Below, piece after piece: positions 8,401-19,900 of a stretch of 64,000 nucleotides of DNA (position 1 is the stretch's first letter; every line of letters begins with the position of its first letter). The stretch comes from Burkholderiales bacterium (GTDB lineage Bacteria > Pseudomonadota > Gammaproteobacteria > Burkholderiales > Burkholderiaceae_C): contig JADJCH010000063.1 in NCBI GenBank assembly GCA_016703325.1, positions 315,296 through 379,295 of the forward strand, written 5' to 3'. Both the position numbers and the translations under genes were made by a program. Under the pieces are notes generated by a model. It worked only from the letters and a program-made list of their open reading frames with translations, had not been told where the DNA came from and made no database searches.

Positions 8401-11400
8401 GGGTCAGCACATACGGCAGGTCTTCGTCGACCGCCGCTGCACCGCTGACCGTGAGCGTGGGCGCCACGTTCGTCACCGACACCGAGAAGGTGCGCTCGTG
8501 GGCGAGCATGGGCAGGCCGTCGTCCTGCACGCGCACGGTCACGTCGGCTGACACCGGACCGTCGGGCGCCGTCCAGGTGAACTGGCCCGTCACCGGGTTG
8601 ATGCTGGCACCCGCCGGGCCGGACACCAGGCTGTAGGTCAGCAGGTCGCCGACGTTGACCCCGTCGGGGTTGACGCGCACGTTGTCCAGCCGGAACGCGG
8701 CCGCCAGCGAGTTGGTGCCGCCGATCGCCAGTTGCGTGCTGGCACCCGTGGCGGTGAAGGTGAAGATCGCCTTGCCCGAGGCCTCGCCAAAGGTCAGTGC
8801 CTGCGCCCCGTTGACCATGAACACGGCCGCATGGGTGTTGGCCGACACATCGGCCTGCACCCGGTAGCTCTGACCGGCTTGCGTGGCCATCGTCTGGCGG
8901 ATCATGGCACTCGCGAACGCCGCGTTGTTGCGTGCGTAGACCAGCTGGCCGTTCTGCACGCTGGCCTGGATGCCGGCGTCCGGCGTCCAGCCGGTCAGGC
9001 CCGCATCGAAGCTGCCGTTGCTGGCCAGATTGACTTCGTCGCGGTGGACCCGCACGTTGTCCAGCCGGAAGGCGGCCGTCAGCGCGTTGGTGCCGCCGAT
9101 CGACAGCTGTGTGCTGGCGCCCGTGGCCACGAACGTGAAGCTCGCCTGGCCAGCGGCCTGGCCGAACGTCAGCGCCTGCACCCCGTTGACCAGGAACAAG
9201 GCCGCGTGGGTGTTGGCCGACACATCGGCCAGCACACGGTAGGTCTGCCCGGCTTGCGTGGTGATCGTCTGGCGCACCAGCGATGTCGCAAAGGACGCGT
9301 TGTTGCGTGCATAGACCAGCTGACCGTCCTGGACGCTGGCCAGGATGCCCGCATCCGGCGTCCAGCCGGCCAGGCCGGCGCTGAACGTGCCGTTGGTCGC
9401 CAGGTCAGGCACCACACCGTCGGTGTCGGTGGCCGTCACCACGAAGCTCAGCGTCGACCCTTCGGCAACCGTCTGGTTGGCGATCGGCGCCAGCACCGGG
9501 GCGTCGTTGTTGAGCTCGCGCACCAGCACCGTGCGGCTGGCGGCGTTGTAGGTGCCGTCCTCATCGGTGGCACTGACGCCGATGGTGTAGGTGCCGCTGA
9601 CGTCATAGACGTGCGTGGCCTGCGCGGCACTGCCAGGCAGGGTGTCCACGGTGCCGTCGCCCCAGTTGATCTGCCAGGCGTTGCGGGTGTCCTGCCCCGG
9701 GTCCGCCGAGGCCGACAGGGTCAGCACATAAGGCAGGTCTTCAAAGGTGGCGGCAGCGCCGCTGACCGTGAGCGCGGGCGCCACGTTCGTGACGGCCACC
9801 GAGAAGGTGCGCTCGTGGGCCAGCATGGGCAGTCCGTCGTCCTGCACGCGCACTGTCACGTCGGCTGCCACCGGCCCATCGGCGGCGGCCCAGGTGAACT
9901 GGCCCGTCACCGGGTTGATGCTCGCACCCGCCGGGCCCGACACCAGGCTGTAGGTCAGGATGTCGCCTGCATTCGGCCCGTCCAGGTTGACGCGCACGTT
10001 GTCCATGCGGAAGGCAGCCACCAGCGCGTTGGTGCCGCCGATCGCCAGCTGCGTGCTGGCGCCCGTGGCCGTGAAGGTGAAGCTCGCCTTGCCCGCGGCC
10101 TGGCTGAAGATCCCTGCCTGCACGCCGTTGACCAGGAACACGGCCGCATGGGTGTTGGCCGACACATCGGCCTGCACGCGGTAGGTCTGCCCGGCTTGCG
10201 TGGCGATCGTCTGGCGCACCATCGCACTGCCGAAGGCCGCGTTGTTGCGTGCGTAGACCAGTTCGCCGTTCTGGACGCTGGCCAGGATGCCTGCATCCAG
10301 GGTCCAGCCGGTCAAGCCTGCGCTGAAGGTGCCGTTGGTCAACCGGTCCGGCGACACGCCGTCGGGATCGGTGGCCGTCACCACGAAGCTCAGCGTCGAC
10401 CCTTCGGCCACCACCTTGGTCGTGATGGGGGCCAGCACCGGCGCATCGTTGTTGACGTTGTTGACGGTCACCGCAAAGCCCGTTGCGGTGTAGGTGCCGT
10501 CCTCATCGGTCGCGGAAACGCTGACCTGGTACTGCCCGGACTGCGTGTACACGTGGCTGGCGGCAGTGACATCGCCCGCCTCGGTCTCGATCAGCCCGTC
10601 GCCCCAGTCGATGGTCCACTTGGTCAGCGTGTCGGTGCCCACATCGGTGGCAGCCAGTGCCAGCGTGTAGAGGCTGTCCTCGTCCACCACGCCCGGGCCA
10701 GTGACCGTCAGAACAGGCGGCACGTTGTTGACCGTGATGGTGAAGGTCTCGGTGTCCACCAGGCCGGGTGCGCCGTCGTCGCTGGCCCGGACCGTCACCT
10801 CGACGCTGCCGCCGCCATCGGTTGGGGTCCAGGTGAACTGCCCCGTGACCGGATCGATGCTGGCGCCCTCGGGGCCCGACACCAGGCTGTAGGTGACAGC
10901 ATCGGCGGTTGTGGTGGTGACCCGGACGTTGTCCAGGCGGAACGCGGCAGTCAGCGAATTGATGCCTCCAAACGCCAGCTGCGTGCTCGTGCTGGTGGCG
11001 GTGAAGTTGAAGCTGGCCTGGCCGGCAGCCTGGCTGAAGCTCAGCGTCTGCACCCCATTGACCAAGAACCGCGCCCCATGGGTGTTGCCGGCCAAGCTGG
11101 CCTGCACGGTGTAGGTCTGCCCGATCTGCGTGGCGAAGGTCTGCCGCACCAGAGAGGTCGCGAAGGCCGCGTTGTTGCGCGCGTAGACCAGCTCACCGGT
11201 CTGCGCACTGACCAGGATCCCGGCATCCGGCGTCCAGCCGGTCAGGCCCGCATCGAAGGTTCCGTTCACCACATGCTGCGTCGGCTGTGGGTCGGTTGCC
11301 GCCACCACCAGGTTCAGCGCCTGGCCTTCGGCCACCGACAGGTCGGCGATGGCCGCCAAGGTCGGCGCACCATTGACCGTGGCCTGGAAGGCCGCACGGC

Positions 11401-13986
11401 CGGTGGCCCCGTCGTCGTCAGTCACCAGCACGGACACGGCGTAGGCACCGCGGGCCGCATAGGTGTGGCTGAGGCCGAAGGTCCGCACCGTCAGGCCGGA
11501 AAGGATCTCCACCGGTGTGCCATCACCGTAGTTCACGGCCACCGTCCAGGTGTCGGCACCCGGGTCGTTGATCAAGCCTTCCCTCGTGAACAGCTGGCCG
11601 GCATTGACGGTCGCATCATCACCCAGGGCCAGGGACGGGGCGACGTTCGCCACGTTGACCGTGACGCTGCCGCCGGTGCTCGTCGCCCCGTCGTCGTCCG
11701 TCAGGGACACGGTGACCGGGTAGGTTCCGCTGTCGGCGTAGACATGGCTTGCGGTGAACGACTTGCCCGACAGCATCAGCTGCTCGGACACGCCGTCGCC
11801 GTAGTTCACCGTGGCCAGCCAGGTGTCCATGCCGGGGTCGGTGAAGCTGCCGGCCAGGTTGAACACGCTGCCCTCGTTGAGCAGCAGATTGCCACCCGCG
11901 GTCACCACAGGCGCCACGTTGGTGGCCTGGACAGTGACGGTGTCTGTCGTCGATGCACCGTCGTCGTCGGTCACCGTGAGGCTGACCCCGTAGCTGCCGT
12001 TGTCGGCGGGCGTGAACTGGAAGGGCGCACCAGCGCCCGTGGCCACGACCTGGCCCTGGCCGTCCGTCACGGTCCAGGCGTAGCTGAGCGTGTCGTTGGC
12101 TCCGGCGGGGTCGGAAACGGTGGGGTTCAACACGACCGGCGTGCCTTCGGCCACCGTGATGGTGGCGCCCAGTTCCACCGTCGGCGCCACATTCAGGGCG
12201 TCCACGAAGACGGTGTGGCTGGTCGCCCCGCCGTCGTCATCGGTGACCGTCAGGCGCACCAGGTAGTTGCCGCTGTCGGCAGGCACGAAACTGAAGTTCG
12301 CCGCCGTGCCGTTGGACACCACCTGCCCGTTGTCTGCCGTCACCCGCCAGAGGTAGCTGAAGCTGTCGTCCAGCCCCGGATCGGTGGCCGTGGCGCTGAA
12401 AGTCAGCGATTGCCCTTCGTTGACCGTCCTGTTCTGGCCGGCGCTGACACCCTGGGGCGCGACGTTGGCGACCTGGATGACCCGCGTGAACGTGCCAATG
12501 CCACCGTCCTTGTCGGTGACGGTGAGGTTCACCGAATAGGCCCCACTGTCGCGCGGCGTGAAGTCGAAGGCATCGCCCTTGCCCGTGGCGACGGTGACCC
12601 CGCCACGTGCGATGGACCAGCCCACCGCATGCGGCAGCACCTGCATGCTGACGTTGTCGAGCCGGAAGGCCGCCGTCAGCGAATTGGTGCCGCCGAAGGC
12701 CAGTTGCGTGCTGGTGCTGGTGGCCGTGAAGATGAAGCCGGCCCTGCCAGCGGCCTGGGTGTAGGTCAGCTGCTGCGACCCATTGACCAGGAACATCACG
12801 CCATGGGTGTTGCCTGCCACATCGGCCTGCACCTGGTAGGTCTTGCCGATCTGCGTGGCAATCGTCTGGCGCACCAGCGCACTGGCGAAGGCGGCGTTGT
12901 TGCGGGCGTAGACCAGCTCGCCGTTCTGCACGCTGGCCTGGATGCCGGCATCGGCCGTCCAGCCGGTCAGGCCAGCCGCAAAACTGCCGTTGCTGGCCAG
13001 TTCCACGGCTGTCTCGGTGCCGGCATCGGTGAAGTCGGCGGCCAGCGAGAGCACATCCCCTTCGGCCACTGCCGACGGAATGCCCAGAATCGCCAGCCCG
13101 GTGGGCGCCGCGTTGGTGACGTTGACCGCCACCTGCTGGACCAGTTGGCTGCCATCGTCGTCGGTGACCGTCAACGTGACCGTATACAGCCCGTTGTCGG
13201 TGGGCAGGAAGCTGAACAGGGCCTCGTTGCCGTTGTCGATCTGCTGGCCGTTGGCCGCCTGCACCTGCCACAGGAAGGTGTGGGTGTCGGCACTGCCCGG
13301 ATCCCCCATCCGGCTGTCCAGCACCACGGTTCTGCCCTCGACCCCCGACAGGGTGACGGTCGGCGCGTTCAGCGACGACGAGGACCCAGGGAGCACGGAC
13401 GACCCGAGCGAGAGCACACCCGTGCTCGGAAGCAGGGCTTGCGAGGACGTGCCCGACGGACCCGACGTTCCGATCACGAAGCTGGCGGTGGTCGACAGGG
13501 CCGGGTTGCCGTCGTCCTGCACGCGCACCGTCACGTCTGCCGACGGCGCCCCGCTGGGCGGCGTCCAGGTGAACAGGCCTGTCACGGGGTTGATGCTGGC
13601 ACCTGCCGGGCCGGACACCAGGCTGTAGGTCAGCACGTCGCCAAAGTGCACGCCGTCCAGCTTGACCCGCACGTTGTCCAGGCGGAATGCGGCTGCCAGC
13701 GAGTTGGTGCCGCCGATCGACAGCAGGGTGCTCGTGCCCGTGGCGGTGAAGGTGAAGCTCACCTGGCCCGAGGCCTGGCTGAAGGTCTGCGCCTGCAACC
13801 CGTTGACAAAGAACACGGCCGCGTGGGTGTTGGCCGACACGTCGGCCTGCACGCGGTAGGTTTGCCCGACCTGGGTGGCCAACATCTGGCGCACTTGCGA
13901 GCTGGCGAAGGCCGCGTTGTTGCGCGCATAGACCAACTGGCCGTTCTGCACGCTGGCCTGGATGCCGGCATCCGGCGTCCAGCCGG
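4892..13986 (-). CDS. giant protein, segment 5 of 5 (repeat array and C-terminus)
   Basis: About 3,030 residues. Dominated by alternating modules: jelly-roll repeats ([12 protein letters not shown] ... [10 protein letters not shown] ... FRLDNVRV), putative Ig/He_PIG domains ([20 protein letters not shown]) and PKD domains ([13 protein letters not shown] ... YTASGNYAI). A non-repeated linker rich in Ala/Pro/Gln follows (about 5100-5460) and then a C-terminal tail containing [24 protein letters not shown] and [12 protein letters not shown]. No hydrophobic anchor, sortase-like or autotransporter beta-barrel signature is visible at the C-terminus. The stop is TGA at 4892-4894. Confidence 0.78.
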
Positions 13987-16900
13987 CAGGCCTGCATCGA
14001 AGCTGCCGTTGAACGTCAGATTGGGTTCGTCGCGGTGGACCCGCACGTTGTCCAGGCGGAATGCGGCCGTCAGCGAATTGGTCCCGCCAACTGCCAGCTG
14101 CGTGCTGGTGCCGGTGGCAACGAAGGTGAAGCTCGCCGTGCCCGAAGCCTGGCTGAAGGTCAGCACCTGCACCCCGTTGACGAGGAACAGTGCCGCATGG
14201 GTGTTGGCCGACACATCGGCCTGCACGCGGTAGGTCTGCCCGGCCTGCGTGGCGATCGTCTGGCGCACCTGCGAGTTTGCAAACGCCGCGTTGTTGCGCG
14301 CGTAGACCAGCTGGCCGTTCTGCACGCTGGCCTGGATGCCCGCGCCCGGCGTCCAGCCGCTGAGACCGACGCTGAAGGTGCCGTTGGTGGCCAGTTCCGG
14401 TGCCACGCCATCCGGGTCAGTGGCCTGAACCTGCAGCGTGAACACTTGCCCGGGCGTGGCGGCCTGGGTGCCGATGGGGCTGATCTGCGGCGCATCGTTG
14501 AACTGCTCGGCCACCGTCACCAGCCTGGTGCTGCCCACCTCGGACTGGAAGGTGTCCAACGCGAAGGCCGAGATCGTGTAGACGCCCGAATTCGCGTACA
14601 CATGCGTGGCCTGGGTCAGGTGCCCGGCGACCGATTCGGTCTGGCCGTCGCCCCAGTCGATCTCCCACTGGACGATCAGGGGCCGCGTGGCCGCCGTGGC
14701 AACGAGGTTCAGGACATAGGGTGCCGCTTCATTGACAGTGGCCGCGCCGCTGATGGAAGGCTGGGCCAGGCCGACGTTCAGGGTCGGCGGGGCGTTGGAC
14801 ACGGTCAGCGTGAACTGGTCGGTGCCGATGGCGCCGGCGTCGTCGATGACCGCCAGCGACACCAGATACCGGCCCTGATCCGGCGGGACAAAGCTGAACC
14901 CGGCGTTGGCGCCGGTGGCGAAGAGCTTGCCGTCCGGCGAGCGCACCACCCACTGGTATTGATGGGTGTCCACCGTGCCGGGGTCGCTGAAGGCCGCGAC
15001 CAGATTCACTGTGGTGCCTTCTGCCACGCTGCGGTCGTCACCGATGTTCACCGCCTGCGGCGCCACGTTGCGCACGACGACCTGCCTGCTGGTCTGGTAG
15101 GTCTGGTTGCCGGCGTCGACGTCAGTCAGGGTCAGCGTGACCGTGTACACGCCCTCGTCGCTGGGTGTGAAGCCGAAGCTCTGGCCGGTGGCGCCGCCGT
15201 TCAGCACCACCGACTGGCCTGCATCGCCGACCACCGCCCAGGCATAGGCCACGTTCGAGCCATTCCCGGTGTTCGGGTCGTTGAACACGGCCTGCAGGCT
15301 GACCGCCGTGCCTTCACCCACACTTTGGCCGGCGCCGGGGCTGGCCGTCTGGATACCAACCACCTGCTGGTTGCCGAAATCAACGCCAGAGACGATCGGG
15401 CCGCTGCCGATGGGTGCGATGGGGCCCGCTTCGAGGTGGTAGGTGCGCCCACCTGCCACGGCCTGGGGCCCGACACGCCACAGTTCGCGGCCTGCGGAGC
15501 CGCCCATACCGTCTTGACGGGACGCACTGAAGTAGACAACACCGTCCAGCGACATGATGTTGGTGGGGCTCGAACTCGCCGCGCCAGGCTGCAGGTCGAC
15601 GACCAGCGCTGCGGCAGCGCCGTCGAAGCGCCACAGTTCGGAGCCTGTCGACGCACTCGTGGCAGTGAAATACAGGTTGCCGTCGATGACGCGGAGACCG
15701 CTCGGACTGGAACTCGACGCGCCGGGACGGATGGCCGCGGCCTGGACGACCGACGTGCCGTCGTAGCGCCAGAGCTCAAACCCGCCATCGCTGCCACTGA
15801 AGCCGCCGTCGAAGTTGCCGATCAGCGTGCCGGCGACCCGGACGTTGTCGACGACCATCGCGGAATCACCCCCGGTGTCGCGCACGTCGACAACGCCGAA
15901 GCCGATGTTGTAGCTGCCTGCGGCAGCAAAGGTGTGGGTGTAGGTTTGCGTGGTGGTGCCGCGGGTGTAGGTGGCCCCTGTTCTGGTCGTCAGCGACGCA
16001 TTGGCGGCGTTGCCGAGCTTCACCACCGTGGCAGCACCCTGGCCGCTGGCCTGGATGGAGACAAATCCGAAGTCGTCGTACGAAGTGCCCTGCAACTCCT
16101 GTGTCAGGAAGGTCCACTGGAACGTCAGCGTGTCGCCCGCCGACACCGTGACGGTGGTGGATGCGGACTGCCCCTCCTGGGCGGCAAAGGAACCGGACAC
16201 CAGCGACCCGGGCACGATGCCGAGCCCACTCTCGATCGACGCGACAGCCACGGACGGTGGCGCGCTCGCCAGGACCAATGCGCCCGCGCCTTCCGACGGC
16301 GCGACGCCGTCGAAGCTGGCACTGACGGCCGCGCCACCCAGCGTCTGCCAAGACAGCTGGCCCGTCGTGAAGGCCTGGAAGTAGAGGGCATTGTTGAAGA
16401 CCTCGAACTCTCCAGGGTTCGACGATCCCAGACCCGCCCGGATGTCGCTGACGCGCGACGCGCTGGTGCCGTCGAAGCGCCACAGCTCGGCACCGGTGTC
16501 GGGGCTGGACGCACGGAAGTACAGCGCATCGCCGAACTGCGTGAGCCCCGTCGGGCCGGACGATCCAGTGCCCGGGTTGATGGCCGCCGCCTGCTCGACG
16601 ACGGTGCCGTCGAAGCGCCACAGCTCGTAACCGGCGTCGACTTCGTCCAGACCGTTCTCGAATCCGCCGATCAGCTGGCCGCTCAGGCGCACGTTGTCGA
16701 TGGCGACACTCGAGTCACCCGTGCCATCGCCGACATCGAGCACGCCCACCGCCACACGGTAGGTGCCAGCCGACGCGAAGGTGTGGGTGAAGGACTGGGT
16801 CGGCAACCGGCCGGCCGCTGGCTTGGGCTGCGCTGCCCAGGCAACCGCCTGCTCGAGCAGCCGGTCGGGGTCGCCGGCGCGAAGCTGCGCATTGCTGTAG

Positions 16901-19900
16901 GTGACGCTACTGCCCGAATAGATCGGCCCGAGATAGACCGACTTTCCGGAGGCCACCTCGCGCACGGCGACGGACGCAGCGCCGTTGGTGGTGGCCAGGA
17001 TCTGGGCCCCCGACTGCGCGCCACCGTTCGGGAATTCGATGTAGTTGTTGTTCCCCAGGGTGAAGGCGGACACGCCGTCGGTGACCGGATGCGCCGTCGT
17101 ATTGGGCGCCACGGTTCCCTGATGCGCAAACCCCTGGCTCGGCACGACCACAGGCAGCACCGAGTTCAGCACGTCGCGCGTTTCGGCGCTCGCGCTGGCC
17201 GTGCCGTAGACGCCCCAACCGGTCATGACCAGCCCGCCGCCAGCCTGCACCCAGGCTGCCAGGTTCGGCGCGATGGCGTTGAAGAGGGCACCTTCTCCGC
17301 TTCCGGCACCGGAGTCGCCAAGCACGATCACATCGAACGCCGCCAGCTCGGCCGCGGTGTCGAGTTCTTCAGCAGTCACCAGGGTGGCGCTGAAGTCGAA
17401 CCAGGAGTCGTCGTTGAGTTGCTGGACGATCGCCTGGTAGCCGGTGCTGTTGTTGCCTGTCGGCAGCCCCAGCACCGCCACACGCACCGGCACGGTGCCG
17501 GACACCGACTCAAAGCCGGTGGTGTGGGTGTCGGCCAGCCGCTGCACAGGCGTCACGACGGGGGCGGAGCCACCGGTCGCCTGGATGGCGACAAAGGCCG
17601 TGTCGTTGAAGAGCGCGCTCTCTGCACGCTCCAGGGTCTGGAAGGTCCAGTCGAAACTGAGCGTCTGGCCCGCCTGGACCGAAATCTCCCGGTAGATGGC
17701 CGAGCCACTGGTGGCGAGATCCGGGTCGGTGCTGGTGACCACGGTGTCCAGAGCACCAGCCGACAGGCCCAGATCAGCCTCGAGGTTCGACTGCGGCAGG
17801 GCATCGGCACCGGTGGTGGCAGCGGCTTGCAAGCTGCCCTGGCTGGGCGTCGCGCCCAAGGCGGCGCCACCCAGCGCGTAGTCGCCTGCGGTGCGCCAGT
17901 CGTAGGCGTCGTCGAAGTACGCGCCGAAGTAGAGCTTGTCGCCCAGGACTGCCAGGTCGGTTGGAACCGAGGACCCGCTGCCCGGCACGATGTCGCTCAC
18001 GCGCGCGGCCGTCGTGCCGTCGAAACGCCACAGCTCGTAGCCGTGCTCCAGGCTGGCGCCGCGGAAATAGAGCGCGCCATTGAACTCGGTGAGCAAGGCG
18101 GGCTGCAGTCCGCTGCCACCGACGGACGGCGTGTCGAAGTTCGTCACCTGCTGCACCTGGGTGCCGTCGTAGCGCCACAGCTGCGATCCGGACGCCGCCG
18201 TGGAGGCGCTGAAGTACAGGCTGCCGCCGAACGCGGTCATCCCCTGGGGCGCCGAACTGTTGCCACCACTTTCGATGTCCGCGACCAGTTCGGTCTGGTG
18301 CCCGTCGAAGCGCCAGAGCTCGTACCCGGTGGTGGGCGCGTAGGCCTGGAAGTACAAGGCGCCGTTGAAATTGACACCTGAGCTGATGAACGAGCCGCTG
18401 CCGCCGGGGTTGATGTCCGCCGCCAGGAAGACCTCGGTGGCCACCGGGGCCGGCGCGGTCTGCACCCAGCCTGGCGCCCTGGCTTCTGCCACGGTGTACG
18501 ACTGCTGCAAGGCCAGGTTGCCGAAGCCGTAGTGGCCGTCCACATCGGTGACGGTGCTGCGCTCGCCTGTGTCGAGCAGGCCGTTGCGGTTCTGGTCCAG
18601 GTAGACGGTCCAGCCCTCGATGCCGGCCTCGCCGGCATCCTGCACGCCGTCGCCATCCAAGTCCTGGAACTTGGTGCCATAGAGACCGCCCACGCCGACA
18701 TGCACGTCGAAGCTGACCACGTCGGTGCGGCCGCGGCTGTCGCCGGGCTGCGACGGGCCATCCTGGGCCGTCAGGGTGATGCGGGCCGTGCCGGTGAAGT
18801 TGCCGAGGGCCTGGACCAGCACGCTGTCGCCCACGACGCGCACGCGGACGCTGTCCTGGTTCGACACGGCGCTGTAGACCACCGGGTGGCCGTCGGCATC
18901 CACGCCCTGGGGGGGCGTTGCGTTGTACAGGCCCTGGGTGTTGAAGTTGACCACGGCCTGAATTTCTGCCGTGCTCATGCCGCGCAGGGCATGGCTGGGC
19001 AAGCCCTCCAGAAGCGGAGCTTGGGCCGTGGCGGTGCTGCGCGCCGTGTTCTGCGCCGCGAAATGCATCAGCACCTGGGTCTCGCCAGGGGCGAGATTCA
19101 GGTCGTAGGCATAGCTCAGCGTTCCGCCGGCGGTGCTGACGCTCACGTCGGCGGGTGCGACCGCCGCGCCAGCGCCGGCGATGACATGCGTCACCACCGG
19201 GTCACCGGCGTTCTCGACATCGTCGGTCACGATCCAGCGGTCGGTCGTCGAGAACAGCTGATCGCCGCTCGAAGTGCCCACCACCACCGTGCCCCCGTCA
19301 GAGCCGAGGTCGGTGAACACCGGCACCCGTTGTGTCAACGACGCGCTGCCGTTGTTGGTGACCACCTCGAGGAAGCGGGCATAGCTCTGGTCCGCCGGCA
19401 CATAGATCTTGCGGATGATCTGCACGTCGCCGAAGACGGCGGTGCCGATGACGATCTCGCGTCCGCCGTCCTCGGTCAGGCGCTGCAGGCCCGAAAACGG
19501 GAAGGTGAGATTGCCCGCCAACCGCAGGCCGAAATCGAACGCGTCGCTGGTGCCATTCTGGATCGCGCCACTGGACGTGATGTCCCACAGGAAACCAGCA
19601 CCATCGGTCAGATTGATGGTGGTGTCTGCCGCGCCGGTGTAGGCCGGCGTGGTGTCGACCACGCCGATGGCGACGTTGATCGTGCTGTCGGCCAGCATCG
19701 ACTGCGCCGCAATCGGCGACAGGACCGGGGCGTTGGGGTTGGGATCGCGGAAGAAGCCCTCGGGCAGCAGGGTCGACGGTTCGTCCTGAATCTGCGCCGC
19801 CAGCAACGGCACAACGACCTGGTGGGCGTCGTTGTCCAGCGGGTTTGCGTTGAGGGTCAGCACCTGCAGCTGGTCGGCCAGGGCCAGCACCTCGCCACGG

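Noticed and set aside
13980..13995. Programmed ribosomal frameshifting at the four breaks.
   Set aside because: No recognisable slippery heptamer or shared signal was found, the breaks differ in direction, and sister repeats at 13986 simply show one base missing.
5655..14395. CRISPR-like regular repeats.
   Set aside because: The repeats are about 360 bp, coding, and in frame with protein domains; there are no short repeats with unique spacers.
5549..18381. Very long plus-strand open frames opposite the giant gene (for example 5549-8551, 8732-14233, 14035-18381).
   Set aside because: They are antisense to clearly coding repeats, rich in His/Arg/Gly/Val/Ala from mirrored codons, match no family and lack ribosome-binding sites. 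High GC makes such frames expected.
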